Assembly: GCA_024734555.1 (NCBI GenBank) | Contig: JANPWX010000153.1 | Span: 944,606 to 1,008,605, forward strand | Origin: Trochalopteron elliotii | Lineage: Eukaryota > Chordata > Aves > Passeriformes > Leiothrichidae | Direction of reading: 5' to 3' | DNA length: 64,000 nucleotides | Part shown: positions 34,165 to 46,624 of the stretch, piece by piece | Numbering within the stretch: the stretch's first letter is position 1 | How the letters are laid out: each line of letters starts with the position of its first letter | Notes under the pieces: model-generated | What the model was told of the DNA's origin: nothing | Databases searched by the model: none | What the model saw: only the letters and a program-made list of their open reading frames with translations | Position numbers and translations under genes: made by a program

Positions 34165-35930
34165 TTTTACAAAGCCCATTAATCACAGATTATCCTGAGC
34201 TGGGAGGGACCCACAAGGATCCTCCAGTGCAGCTGCTGGCCCTGCACAGACACCCCAAAAATCCCACCCTGGGCATCCCTGGGAGCTTTGTCCAAAGGCT
34301 CCTGGAGCTGTGGGGGCCGTGCCCATTCCCTGGGGCACCTGGGCAGTGCCCAGCACCCTCTGGGGAAGAACCTCTCCCTGATCTCCAACCCAAACCTGCC
34401 CTGACACAGCTCCAGCTGCTCCCTGGCTCCTGTCCCTGATGATGACAATGAAGAGTTCAGCTCCTGCCCCGGCACTTCCCTCAGAGGATGCTGCTGACCC
34501 AAGGAGCTCTGCCCTCCTCAGTCTCCTCTCCTGCAGCTGAACATTCCAAGTGCCCTCAGCTGCTCCTCACACAAGGCCCTTCCTCATCCTTGGGGCTCTC
34601 TAACAGTTTAATGTCATATTTATAGTGTGACTGCTGCCAGCCTGGTGTCACCCCAGTCACTGTCACCCTTTGTGTCACCCAACCCCTGAGCCAGCTGCTC
34701 ACCCATCCCATGATGAGCTTCTCCAGCTGCAGGATGGACATTTTTTCCAGAAGGATCCCGTGGGAGACAGTATCAAAAGCTTTGCAGAAGTCCAAACAGA
34801 TTCCATGTCCTGGCTTTCCTGGATCAGCCAGCTGGGTTACCCTGCTGTAGAAGGAAATTGGGTTCCACATGAAGAACTTTCCCCTCATGGAGCTGTGCTG
34901 GCTGTGACCCATGACTGCATTGTCCTCCAGGTGTTTTCCAGTCATTCCTCCCAGAATTATTCCTCCCAGAATAATCTTTTCCATGATTTCACTGGGTCTG
35001 TTGTTTCCAGGGTCTTGCTTCCTGCCCTTCTTGAAAATCAGGACAACATTCCCCAGCTTCCAGTCAGCTGGGACCTCTCTGGATTCCCCAGACTGCCCAA
35101 AAATCATCAAGAGGGGTTTTATAATGACATCAGCAGCTCTTGGAGGATTCCTGGATAAATCCCATCAGGGCCCATAGATCTGCAGGGACTCAGCTGGGGC
35201 TGCAGATCCTGCAGGTTCAGGTTGACTGGGAGTTGATCATTGTCACAGTCATGGTCCTCCAGCTCAGGGCACTGGGACCCTCTTGGTGTGTGACCCACGT
35301 TGAAGACAGAGACAAAGGATGTGTTAAACACCTCTGCCCTGTCCCTGTCCCTGCCTGTGAGGTGCCCATCTCCATCCTGGAATGGGCTGATGATAATTTT
35401 ACACTGCCTTTTGCCATTGATATATTTGAAAAAACCTCTTTTTTTGTCCCCCACGGTTCTGGCAGCTCCAACTCCAGCTGAGCTTTGATCACATGAATTT
35501 TCTCCCTGTAGCTGGAAGCAGCACCTCTGTGTTGTTCCCATGCCCCCTGACCTTGCTTCCACTGGCACACACCTTCCTTTTCCACCTGATATCCAAGAGG
35601 AGATCCCTGTTCAGCCAAGCCAGCTCTGCTTGACTTCCAACATTTGGGAATTGCTGCCCCTGTGCCCTTGGGAGGTGATGTTTAAAAAGGGACCAGCACT
35701 GATGGACCCCAGCACCTGCAAAAAAACATTTTCCCAGGGGACTTTACAAATTCCCTGAGCAGCCTCATGATCAGAGGGGAGGTTTTGCTGGCACTTTTCT
35801 TCCTCTCACCAGAGGTTTTAAACTCGATGGCATCGTGGTCAGTGAGGCCAAGACAGCCCCAAATCTCCACTTTGCTCATGGCAATCAGGTTATTTGTAAC
35901 ACAGACCGACTTCACAAATCAGCCGTGTCT
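34165..35930 (-). mobile_element. Defective CR1 LINE with endonuclease and RT remnants
   Basis: The longest LINE copy in the window, in three frames on the minus strand. At 35915-35682 is the end of the endonuclease domain (GCLGLTDHDAIEF, the SDH-like motif region). At 35568-35119 is the linker to RT (DKKRGFFKYINGKRQ, SMGPDGIYPGILQEL). At 35110-34556 is the reverse transcriptase (SREVPADWKLGNVVLIFKKG, LDFCKAFDTVSHG). Frameshifts separate the parts. The sequence jumps from the RT palm straight to the 3' UTR, so the catalytic core that should follow is deleted. The 3' end lies near 34165. The element cannot be active. It lies in the proposed DOCK1 3' UTR in the same orientation. Confidence 0.9.
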
Positions 35931-36460
35931 GATTTTTAACCCTGGGATAAAATCCCTGTTATTCAGGGAAATCCTACAGCAGCTTCACCTCACTGGGAAA
36001 CCTCCTCTTGCCCTGAATTCCATGTGACTATTGTCATTGATTCCTATATACACTGAGATTAGGTACAAAAACTCTGCTCATTTGAAACTCCAGAGGTACC
36101 CAAAATCTTTAGGTACAAAATTTCCAGCTCTCATTTTAATCTCCACGTTTAGCTCTGTGCCTGGCGTTATCCAGAAGCGAGGAGAAGGTTTAGGAAGAGG
36201 GTTCTGTCAGTTGATGGAGTTCCCAGTCTCAAGTAGAAATCCAGATTTCTTTCAAGTTATGGGAGGGAATAACCCCAAAAACTGGGGGGGGTGTAGTGTT
36301 GGGTCCGACGACATGGCGAGAAATGGATTTCTTAGGGAGTTATCATTGCACTAAATGTTAGATACTGCACACCTGAATGAGGTAAACATTATAGACCATA
36401 AAATACTTAGGGGAATGAATTGTTACAGCTTTATCTTTGGAAAGGAACAGGCTTCCTCCT

Positions 36461-36556
36461 TCACTGGACAATCCCAGAGTCGACGGATGTTTGTTTCCGT
36501 GTCGTCTTGGGAGGCGGCGGCGGCGGAGTCTTGCTGGGGAGAGGAGGAGGCAGGTG
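36461..36556 (-). CDS. DOCK1: DOCK1 terminal coding exon (proline-rich C-terminus)
   Basis: The exon encodes 31 residues and a TGA stop (36463-36461). HLPPPLPSKTPPPPPPKTTR is followed by KQTSVDSGIVQ, which from memory is almost identical to the human DOCK1 C-terminus. PPPLPSK is a class of proline motif that binds the SH3 domain of CRK adaptors, linking DOCK1 to integrin and engulfment signalling. The acceptor is TTTTTTTTCCAG before CAC, phase 0. Part of the proline run is encoded by four CCG codons, a short trinucleotide repeat. The intron before it (9.2 kb) is the largest in the window. Confidence 0.95.
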   Translation of the reverse strand, partial: HLPPPLPSKTPPPPPPKTTRKQTSVDSGIVQ

Positions 36557-38354
36557 CTGGAAAAAAAAACAATTGGGGCAGATCAGGTTAGGAATGAATG
36601 GAATTCTGGAACGTTTCTGTGTCATCTCTAAGGGCAAGAGGCAGCAGGTAAGGCTGGAGCCCTCTGCCTCACAAAAACCTCTCCCTGCTGTGAGCACGCA
36701 ACGCTCTCAGCCATTACTTTTAAATAGAACTTTTACTTCTGACAGTGAAAAAAAAAAATCTCTCAAGAGTTCAGGATTAATTAGCTCAATATTTCAGGAA
36801 AAATCTTTTGAAAGCACTGGAGAAGTTTATAATTCCCCACTTTATATCATGATAGGATATTGATTTCTTGGTCTGTATCGACTGCCCTCAGCCTCTAGGC
36901 ACTCAGAGCTTTAAAAACCAAGCTGAAGCAATGGCTTCATTGCTTTTCCATTATGTTCTGGATTTTGCACAGTTAGAACAGAAATATTTAAAGGAAAAAA
37001 AAAAAACAAAAAAAGAAACAATTTAAAATCATTTAGAGAGATAAGTAACTCACAATTTACTATTATACACACAGTTATAATTAAAATATTCCAAACAGAA
37101 ATGCAGAACGTTCAAATACACATATTTTAAATCACTTTACGTATCTCACAACAGAAGAGCATCCTCAGTTAGACTCACCAGCTAATTGGACAAATTAAAA
37201 AAAGCCATTATGGAAATTAAGCTTTTTTTTCCCCTAATGTTGAAACAACCAAATGATAAAATCTGTTGCAGACAGAGCAGCAGAACACTGCAGTTTGCAG
37301 GCAGGTTTTCCCAGCATTTTGGCTGTGCAGGCAGCACAGGTTTCCCAGAGGCTGTGCTGCAGTGTCACAGCTCATCAACCCTGCTCTGCCTTTGTTTTTT
37401 TCCCTAAGACTCTTCCCTTCCACTCCCCAGTTTTCCTTTTGTTTTCCTCCAAGCCCAATGATGCTTTTCCAGTTGTTTGTTCCTGTTCTGCTTTACCCAG
37501 CCCAGCTCCAGCTGCTGGCTCTACATGGGCACAGCCTGACAAGCTCTGCCCAAATTCCTTGGAGACCTCTGCAAGAACAGCCCAAACACCTGCAATGCCT
37601 TAGTGCTGGACAAAATTCCTGATGATTTGTCAGGATCAGGAAGATCCTGGTATCCAAACAACTGAGAAACCCCATGGAAGTGCACAGAACCAAAACTGGT
37701 CCTTTTTAAAGCTATCCAAGGATGCTGTCCCAAAAAGAAGAGAGGACATCTCAGTCTCTCCTCTGCTCAGAGCAGCTCCTGGTTCTCCTGCAATCCCATG
37801 ACTGGGAGTTTTCAGAGATGAGTAAAAGCAGAATAAAAACAACCTTTCAGGTAACTAAATACGCTCTCCCAAGCAGGTTTGAAGCCAGTGTGGAGTTAAA
37901 ATCTGAGATTTCACTGGACAGTTTTACTGATCACAGACTGAAAAGAAAGCTTGGAATGCAAAGTGGCTGAGCCAGGCAGACTGGATTTTTGCTGGAATCT
38001 CTTTCCTGTATCCTACCTGGACATCACCACTTTCCAATCCATTTTACACCTCTCCTCATTCCTCCCAGGCAAAGGAAGAGGGATCCCAAACCACCAGCAG
38101 TGAGCCATGCCCTGAGCTCGTCTCTCCATTCTGCTCCATCCACTCTCCATTTCCCAGCCCCTCCAGCAGCACCACTGCTCTTTCTGCCTGCTCCCAGCTT
38201 CCTCCTTGGCTTCAAAATGCTCTCTGGCACCTTGGAAATCCACTGGGTTTGATCTGCTGCTGAATGAGAATCTCTGAACTGAAAGTGAGGCCAGAGCTGG
38301 AGTGCCAGGCTTGGAAAGCTGCATTTCCCTGCCTGCCTGGAAAAGAGGGATCCA

Positions 38355-38462
38355 CACCTGGCACTGGGGACAGGGGACAAGTGGTGGCCTTGGCAGTGCT
38401 GGGGGAACATTGGATTGATGATTTTAGTGGCCTTTCCCACCCTAAATGTTTCCATGATCTCC
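38355..38462 (+). mobile_element. CR1 LINE 3' tail
   Basis: TGGCACTGGGGACAGGGGAC, CAGTGCTGGGGGAACATTGG, GTGGCCTTTCCCACCCTAAA and TTTCCATGATCTC form a divergent sense CR1 terminus. It is antisense to DOCK1. Confidence 0.75.
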
Positions 38463-40884
38463 CACAGCAGGCTCCAAACAGGCACTACTTGTTCCTGACT
38501 TCCAGCAGGACATTATGATCTCTGAGTCAGAAAAGTTAACAGATTAATATGAAAGGCAGATAAAATAAGCATTTCGTTTTTTTACTACATGCAAAACTGA
38601 AGATTTTGTTTGGTTTTTAATTAAAATGCTGCTGCTGATCTGCCTCTGAAGTGTTACAGGCAGAACAATTAAATATTTCCTCTACCTGAGCAAATCCCCT
38701 TCCTAACTTGACATGTTAACTCCTGAGTTCCTGCTAGGGCACCTAATAAGTGTCAACTGTGCTCTGAAGATTCCAAAATCTTTGAAAACTTGCTTAATTA
38801 CAGTCCTGTATCCAGGCAAGGGCTCTGGGAAATGCTGGTGGTCTGCAGAACATCCAACATCTCACAGAGCTGACATTCCCTTCAAACTCCATAAACCACG
38901 TGCCCCTCAAAAACACAGCACAAAATATAAAACTTTCCTTTCTGCTTTGCTCTCTTTAACTTCATACTCATCACCAGGAAAAAAAAAAAAAAACCCAACT
39001 CTGCTGATAGCATCATTTGTGCAAATCCATTTGGAATTTAAATAACACTCTATTGGCAATAATTCTCAATTCAATTAGATCAAAGGCATTTCTCAACCAA
39101 ATGAGCCCCTTCATATTGATCAGAGAACAATCAAATCAGCCCTGAAAACCTGGTTCTGAAAAGCAGAGACAATGCAAATACAATGAGAAGAAGCTAAATA
39201 TATATGCTATAAATAAGCTCAAAACCTACCCGAGCTCAGACTCTGCAAGCAAATTAGGCAGAAAGAAATAGCAGAGATAGGTAGATAATTATTATAATTG
39301 AATTTACAATTTCCATTAGAAAGTCGGATAAATTTAGCACATGTTCATTTATATAATAAGCTCCCAATGAATATATTAAGTAGGATGTGTCATGATGGTC
39401 GGGGCAGACATTGTTGGGAATTTTGCAAGACAAAACATTCCATTATGGAGCTGGGGCAACTCCAAACTATCACTCCCAGGGCTGATCCATCCTTCCTTTT
39501 ATCCCAGGACAGAAGAAATTCAAGCACATTTCCCCCCTCCCTTTAACACCACACTCACAGAAATCATTATCAGGCTTATAAAGTTCATTTTCACTGCGCT
39601 TCCCCTCAGAAACTTTGCAATAAAAATAGAGTTTGCCTTGATTTTGTAGTTAATTAAGACTCTCTTTGCCAAGTTCGTGTTTATATCTCGGTGGTTAATT
39701 GTGAACCTGACTTTTCCCTTTCCTTCCTGACAAACTGACAGAGGCTTCTGCTTCACATCCCAACCTATTTTGGGCAGAATCCTTGACTCAGGGGTACCTC
39801 AGGGGAAGCAGAAACCTTATGTAAAAGGCACATCTGCAACACAGAAACAATCTGTTCCTTCTGCTTCAGACATGAAATTGCTCCCATTTGTTTGCTGGGT
39901 TGTTATTTTTTTTTTTTTCTTTCCCTGATACAGAAAAGAATCAAGTTCAAAAACATTTGTCTGTGTTCTCTCACAGAGAGATATAAACTGCACGGCACCA
40001 GGCATGTTTCGGATGCAGTAAAAATCAATTACAGAAGATGAGAAAATGCATTTAGTTTTGGTTTTTTCTTGCTACTCTGAAGCAGCAAAATGAGAGACAA
40101 GTCATTTTTTCGTTCAGAGAATACTGTCGAAAGAAACAACTAGCAAAAAAATCAAACAGAATTTGATTCTCCAAAACGGTCCTTGTGGCACTGCACGAGG
40201 TTTCTTCCTGTGCAAGGAACTCTTTTTCTTTGAAAAGCAATGGTCATGGATAGGACACGCTCTGGAGATCCAGTGAGAAGCACTTTGGTTGGCAGGATTA
40301 AGATCTAATTAGGTCAGAAGGAGCAGAAATGGGATGTAAATAGACCATCAGCCACCCAGGACTGTGAAAATGCTTTCAGACACTGAGTTGTTCCTTCAGC
40401 ATGGAGCTGAGATGCCTGACAACAACGTGGTTATTTCATATCTGCAATGAAAAATAACTCTGGAGTGTGAGGCTCTGGCAGAATAACCCTCCCCTTCTGA
40501 AAGAGCCAGCAGGGAGAACAGCCCAACTCCACTAATGACAACCAAATTGCAGACAGTTTAAGCTAATTGGCTACTTGACCCAGGGAGCAAAGTTCTGTGG
40601 AAAATCCAGCAGGTAACTGATGGGAAATGACTCTTTAGCCCCAGCTTCATCCATCATCTATTAGAGACTCATCTGACTCTGTGGCACAGCCATTACCTGC
40701 CCTTGCTGGAGAGCACTGGGAACAGGGAGAGGGATTTGAAGGTTCTTCTGCAAAGATGTATTCACTGTGTTCCCAGCCCTCAGGCCACAGGAGAAATGCC
40801 TCTAAATGGGCAATGTGGAATTGCTCCAGGTCAGTATCCCAGATCAAAGGGGCTCCTCTGCTCTGGAGCCAGGCTGGGAGAGCT

Positions 40885-41262
40885 AGCGGGGGCTCAGCTG
40901 GAGAGGAGAAGCTCCAGGGAGCTTGTCTGCCAGGGCCTAAAGGGGCTCCAGGAGAGCTGGAGAGGGACTGGGAACAAGGGATGGAGGGACAGGACACAGG
41001 GAATGGCTTTAAGCTGAAAATGGGGAGATTCAGATGGGATTTTGGGCAGGAATTGTTCCCTGGGAGGGTGGGCAGGCCCTGGCACAGGGGTCCAGAGAAG
41101 CTGTGGCTGCCCCTGGATCCCTGACAGTGCCCAAGGCCAGGTTGGACACTGGGGCTTGGAGCAGCCTGGGACAGTGGAAGGTGTCCCTGCCATGGCAGGG
41201 GTGGCACTGGGTGGGATTTAAGGTCCCTTCCAATACAAACTGTTCAATGATTCCGTGACTTT
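40885..41262 (+). mobile_element. CR1 LINE 3' fragment
   Basis: Sense CR1 with the same landmarks, in order, as 19595-19955 (CTCCAGGAGAGCTGGAGAGG, GGCTTTAAGCTGAAAATGGG, GAGGGTGGGCAGGCCCTGGC), followed by TCCCTGCCATGGCAGGGGTG and TTTAAGGTCCCTTCCAATAC. It is antisense to DOCK1. Confidence 0.92.
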
Positions 41263-41979
41263 CCCCCTGATTTCTGGCAGGCCCCTGCCTGGGGGGATGC
41301 TCCTGTGGGGGACAATGGCAGTGGGTGAGGGCAGAGCTGGACCTGACAGGGCTCTGCACCCCTCAGGCAGGCAGGAGCTGGCTCCTGGAGTGTGACAGCT
41401 CTGCTGGAGCACAGCTAAGGCCACTTTCCCTCTGTGGAACCACTTTCTCCACGTGGACACCACGAGGATTTCTGCCCACACTGGCTAACTCAATTTCCCC
41501 AGCACTGCTTCCCCGTTCCAGTCCGTGCACAAACAGAGCTCAGGAGTGATAAGCAAAACCCTCAGAATTAGCTTTTTTTACACTCCAGACTGACCCTGTA
41601 CTCCTCACTGAAGGCCCAGGTCCTGCAAGAGAGATAAACCAGCACATCAGCATGGCCCAGCCCATGGCCTGATCCCGTGTGCAGAGCAGGACACAGCCAT
41701 TCCCTAAACTGAACCAAGGGAAAAATCACATGTCTGGGCAGAGAGCAGAACACAGATTTCACTCCAAATCCTGTAAAAAGCAGTGGCAGGCCATTGACTT
41801 GGAGACTTATTAAAAAGTAAATGGATTTTTCAGAAACTCTTTGCTCAGCAACATCTTAACCCACCGAAGAGTCAGGGACTGGCACAGGAGGAAGGGCTTG
41901 CAAGGTTTCCCATCCCCAGCAGGCAAAAATAAATCAGATGGCAAATAAACCCTGTATTTTTTTTTTTTTTCTGGCCACA

Positions 41980-42160
41980 TTGTCCAAACTCCCCTGGAGC
42001 TCTGGCAGCCTCAGGTCCATTCCCATTCCCTGGGGAGCCTGGGCAGTGCCAGCACCTCTGGGGGAAGAACTTTTCCCTGAAATCCAACCTAAACCTGCCC
42101 TGTCACAGCTCCAGCTGTTCCCTGGGTCCTGTCCCTGCTCAGAGAGATCAGAGAGGAGCT
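41980..42160 (-). mobile_element. CR1 LINE 3' fragment (other subfamily)
   Basis: It resembles the 3' UTR of the long CR1 at 34165-35930: CATTCCCTGGGGAGCCTGGG, CAGTGCCAGCACCTCTGGGG, CCAACCTAAACCTGCCCTG and CAGCTCCAGCTGTTCCCTGG. The sense is minus. Confidence 0.8.
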
Positions 42161-42391
42161 GTGGGCTGCTATTGCAACCTCTCAAGTTGTGCTCCCTAAT
42201 TCCCTACTCCTCCACAGTTCCAGCTGCATTTGCAGCCTCTCTGTCCCTGTCCACAAGAGGACAAATGCATTTGCTGAAGCCTTTAATGCCAGTTTTTGCT
42301 CACTGCAGCTGATACAAGAGAGAATTTCCAGCATTGCAGCACCTGCACTGCAACACATGAAAAATCCCCCTGGGTTGTGCCTTCTGTGTGT

Positions 42392-42421
42392 TATATCATA
42401 TATATATATATATATATATAT
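42392..42421. repeat. (AT)n dinucleotide repeat
   Basis: About 30 bp of alternating AT/TA with one early interruption, in the last DOCK1 intron. Confidence 0.9.
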
Positions 42422-45400
42422 GAATATATTATCCTGCATATCCCAATAAGCAACCACAACAATCCCCACATCACAGAGTCTCAACCCAAGACTGTTCTGC
42501 TCCTCACAGGCTTCAGCCATGCCCACCTTCCACCTGTGCTGGATTGATGGAGATGTTCCCATCCCAACCATTATCCCATGCTTAGGGAGTGTTATAGCCA
42601 ATATTAGCAACCCAAGTGCTCCTTTGTCTATTTTCTTTGAGCTCCCCTCCCTGCTCTGAATACTAAGCAGGAGGTTGATTTGTATGCAAGGGTGAGGATG
42701 AACCCATAAAGGATGATAAGTGCCTAAAGGAATCCCTTGATGTAATAATAATCCTTGCAGGAGTCGTAGATTTCTTTTTTTTTTTTTTTTTTATGTTCCC
42801 ATATATTATTAAGGACATTTTTAGCAGAACAAATCACAGGGAGCAAGAAAATATCTACAAGGGTCTCAGAGTTAACAAGGACTAAGGGACAATCAGGAAA
42901 TGATAATGAGGTGATCACCTGGATTAAAGACTTCAGGTAGACCAAGGTAACACTGGACTCTGAATATCTGAGATTGCTGTCTCATAAATGAAATTATTGC
43001 CTGCAGTTTGACTTGGAGCATCTGATCCCTTCCTGGCTGCCTGCTTTTGAGTTCACTACAGCACTTTTCCTGCCTTTCATAACCCACTGCAAGACAACCA
43101 GAGTGAAAAGCACAATCATTCCTCACACGAGGAGATATTTCCAGTTTAAAAGCTACTCAGATAATCTTATCTCTAATAGGTTTTACTGATTTTTCTTCAC
43201 TGATACAATGGCAGGGTAATTTAAAAGATGATCAGTTTACCAGGCAGAGAATTATCCAGTTATGAATTATGGAGCTATTTGACCCATGAAACATAAGTCA
43301 TTAAAACTGTGGAGTGGGATTTAATCACAGCAGCAATGAGAATTTACCCATCTGATCTTTCATGTCCAGCACTACTCATTTTCTTGATGTTCTTTAAAAG
43401 CTTCCTCCCTACCAGCCTGATGAAATAAAGGCACAGAGTGATTGTTATAAGATTAGAAACCTTCTCCAAAATCAATTCCAAACCTAATCCAGAATCTGCT
43501 GAGGTGGAGGGGAGCTGCAAGGATCAGTGAGTCCCACTCCTGGCCCTGCACAGGACAGGTGGCTCTGGGACAGATCTGCTTTAGATCCTCCTGCCAGGCT
43601 TTGAAACCACATTCCAAGGTCTTGGAAAGCTGATAGAAATACAGATGCTGAAGAAAATTTTGAGCAGTTAGATAAGAAGATGTAGCCTCTATCTGATTGC
43701 ATTTCTTAGCTATTAAATCCTGATGCCCTCAACACCAGATGTTAAAAATTGGGGTCTGTTCCTACAGAGACAAACTGTAGTAAAAAAAAAAAATGAGAGG
43801 AGCCTGAGCAATCAAGACTGGAAAGGGCAAAAATATTAAGAGCTGAATAAAACTTTGCAAAAAAACCACGGGAGCATATTGGTACTATTTTTATGAACTC
43901 CCACTTAATGATGTGGAAATGCTGCTTGTGGCAGGTACAGGAGCTGCACAAGGTCACAGAGCAAAGCAGGCTGAGTTATCTCCAGGTCTGGGCTCCCAAA
44001 ATCACACCCCCACGGCATCTGGGAGTTGTACAGCAACTAAAAGCATCTATCCCCAGAGTGGAAACCCCTTCCAAAAGCCTCACCAGTCAGAAAAAAAAAA
44101 AAACAACCCTGGCTGCCAGGATTTTATTTCTTATCATTGTTTAATACTTTTTAGCTAAAAACTGAACTCATCTTAGCAATCCTGAGCTACTACCACAGCC
44201 TAAACCTTGTAGTACATCACAACAAAATGAATTTACTACTCTGGAGTTTATGCAGGAAAGGAGCTGAAGAAATGTGAATCCTAATGTGAATTTCTCAGCT
44301 TTCTTCCTGAAGATGGATTCCTTAGACAAACCTCCTGGCAGCCCTGCTGTACATTCTGTAATTTTCCACTTAGAGGTCTGTATTCAGGACAAATGAGAGC
44401 TGGCCCCTGAGACAGACGCTGGGGAAATGGGTTATAAGGTTAGAAGTGCAGTAAAGTTTGATGGAAATGAGAGGAAAAGCAAAAATATTGACTAAAATGA
44501 TCCAGCCATGGGCAACAACTATGGGAGAGAGGATGGGAATAGAGAATTTTTCAGTATATGCCAATAAAGAGTAGAACATGGAGTTTTGAATATCTCTATT
44601 CACACTCCTGAAGTTACTTCTACACCTGTTGGGTTTTTTTTACCATTCAGCCTGAAATGGTAAAATAATTTTAAAAAAGTCAATTCCTGCAACAACAAAG
44701 GGGCAATTTCAACCCTGGGAAAGCTGGACTGATGCACTGGGATAATCTGTGTTAAACACAATTATTCCCAGGGTCAAACCAAACTCCTGCCTGACTCTTC
44801 CTCTGTTCAGATTAGAAACCCTTTCTGTCCCCATGAAATTTACTGGAAAGCAAATTACTCAACAGAACTTCAGTGGAATGGTGAGTTTCAGAAGGGCCAC
44901 ACCTCTGCAAACAAAAAGGGATCAGTTCCACTGGGAAGTTTCCCACAAAACAGTTCAGTCAAAATTCAGCATTTCAAAGTCAAAGAAAACTTACGACCTT
45001 GTGGGGTCTCACTGCTCTACTCTGATTTGATTGGTAATAAATTCAATTAATTTCCCAAAATCAAGCCTGTTTTGAGGGCAAAGAGTGAATGATCTCTCCC
45101 TGTCCTTATCTCAACCCATGAGACTTTCATTATTTTTTCTCTCCCTGCCCAGCTGAGAAGGGGAGTGATGCAGCATCTTTGGTGGGCACCAGCCAGGATC
45201 AACCCTCTACACCCCTTAAAATATTTTTTTTTTTGCCCACAAAGAAAATAAAAGGAATTTCTCAGAAGTGCTGCTTTAAAGAAAAGGACCGCATTATTGT
45301 TGAAAGCTTCCAGCTACAGGAAACAAAGATGAAAAAGCGAATTTTCCTCAGAAAGCTGCAAACCCTGTTGGTGATGAAGAGTTTCTGAGCTCCTTGCCTC

Positions 45401-45734
45401 AAAGGGGACACGAGTTTGCCTCAAAGAAATAAATGAGTTGTGACTGAACGTTGGAGCTGCAGGAAGGGAAGGTGGCAGGTTCATGTTTTATTTCCTTCCC
45501 TGACACAGGACTCAAAGGCTTTAAATCCAATCTGCTCTTGCTTAAAGCTCCCTGCCCAACAAACCTGACAACATCTGGTTTGCCCTTCCCCAGAAGGAAT
45601 CCAACTTTCCCTCAGGTGGATCCCCACGAGGAGCCCTCTGGAGCAGCAGATGGATACAGGAGCAGGATCCCACCTCCCCTGGGGTGGCTCAGGGGACAAA
45701 AAGCTGCAGGAGGGATCATTCTGTGGGCACTCAC

Positions 45735-45880
45735 CCGTTGGTGGGCAGGGGGGGACGTGGTGGGGCTGATCAAGTCCTGGCTCTCCAGGAGGTTCCCGTA
45801 GTCGGCCGTGCTCCCTTTGAGGGGCAGAGGAGGGGGAACGTCGGGGCTGTCGGAGCTGGACATCCCATTGAGCTCCAGAT
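45735..45880 (-). CDS. DOCK1: DOCK1 penultimate coding exon (PPPLPLKG motif)
   Basis: 146 bp: two bases completing an Asn codon, then 48 codons beginning LELNGMSSSD. It contains DVPPPLPLKGSTADYGNLLE, matching human DOCK1 (PPPLPLKGSVADYGNL, from memory). The PPPLPLK motif is an SH3 ligand, a CRK-type docking site. The exon ends SPTTSPPAHQR, where I recall human having an uninterrupted proline run before HQR, so the proline tract is shorter here. The acceptor is TTGTTTTTTTGCAG and the donor CGG|GTGAGT. A retroviral solo LTR is inserted only 31 bp upstream of the acceptor edge. Confidence 0.95.
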
Positions 45881-45911
45881 CTGCAAAAAAACAACCCTGG
45901 GTTAACTCTGT

Positions 45912-46624
45912 TGTTGGGGAAGATGAACCAGGGAAACCTTATAAATATGATTGCTTAGCAAAAGATTCTGAAAATATGAAACCTATAATGGAAATAGAAA
46001 TGAAAGCTTGCTTTGAGTTGTAGGATCCTGAGCCTTAGTTACTGTATAACCTGAAAACAATAGTCTAGCCAGCTGAAGGACAATCCCCCTTCATTGAACA
46101 ATACCCTTCTGCTGGCTGAGGGATCCAAAGGTCAATGTAGCAAAAGAGAATAGTCTAGAGTAGTTTTTAGAGTTTAAAATATAACACAGTATGGTAATGT
46201 AGTAGTTCTTATAGGCTATATGTAGATTCTATAGGGTTTTGTGTCATGTACTGGTTGGTTAGTGTAAATTAGAATATTCAACACAAAAGGAGATATAATG
46301 TATTGTAACAAGGACCTCACTCTGTCTGACTCTCCTCCTCTCTTGCTCTCTCTCTAGCCCTCTTCCTCTCCCTGGCTCTCTCTTAGCTCTTCCCCCTGCG
46401 CTCTGACCCTGCCACCTCTCTCTGGCTCTTTTGCTCCCTCCTCTCTTACCTCTAACCCTCTTGTTCTCTCTCTCCCTCTCTCTTTGGGACTTCCCCTCAG
46501 CCCAGGCTGGTGGCTGAAGGCAAAAGGCCCTTTTTACCCACCACCCTTGCAATAAACCCACATGTTCTAGAATGTCTCAGGTTTGCAGAGTTCCCTCTCC
46601 CTGCCATCCTCGGGTGCTCCTACA
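45912..46624 (+). mobile_element. Solo LTR, antisense to DOCK1, with 6-bp target duplication
   Basis: It starts TGTTGGGGAAGATGAACC and ends GGGTGCTCCTACA. The hexamer CTCTGT occurs exactly on both sides (45906-45911 and 46625-46630), proving an integrated unit of 713 bp. A polyadenylation signal AATAAA lies at 46551-46556. A C/T-rich tract fills 46318-46495. There are no viral genes inside. A 6-bp duplication suggests an ERVK-type parent. Its left edge is 31 bp from the DOCK1 exon 45880-45735. Confidence 0.88.
46318..46495. repeat. Pyrimidine tract (CTCT-rich) within solo LTR
   Basis: About 180 bp dominated by CTCTCT, CCTCTC and GCTCTCTCT. In the DOCK1 pre-mRNA this is read as a GA-rich purine tract about 440-615 nt upstream of the acceptor. 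Confidence 0.85.

Larger units (their letters stand above)
33540..36460 (-). other. DOCK1: Proposed DOCK1 3' UTR
   Basis: Sequence following the DOCK1 stop codon on the minus strand. An AATAAA signal (33567-33562) is the only canonical minus-strand signal that I find in this interval. ATTAAA near 36140 is an earlier alternative. The segment 34020-33540 reads like a typical AT-rich mRNA 3' end (TGTACAGTGTTTGTATATAT, TTTTAATTTTTATGG). A CR1 LINE occupies 35930-34165. Without it the UTR would be about 1.15 kb, which fits my recollection of roughly 1 kb in human. The extent is an inference from sequence alone. Confidence 0.45.
36557..45734 (-). other. DOCK1: DOCK1 last intron
   Basis: A 9.2 kb phase-0 intron (donor GTGAGT at 45734-45729). 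It holds three clear CR1 fragments and an (AT)n repeat, listed separately; a fourth CR1-like scrap lies at 43510-43570. The stretch 39060-39480 is free of repeats that I recognise and could be conserved non-coding DNA. No nested gene is supported; frames are short and repeat-derived. Confidence 0.7.

Noticed and set aside
34670..35158. 162-codon plus-strand frame
   Set aside because: Antisense shadow of the CR1 reverse transcriptase remnant on the minus strand.
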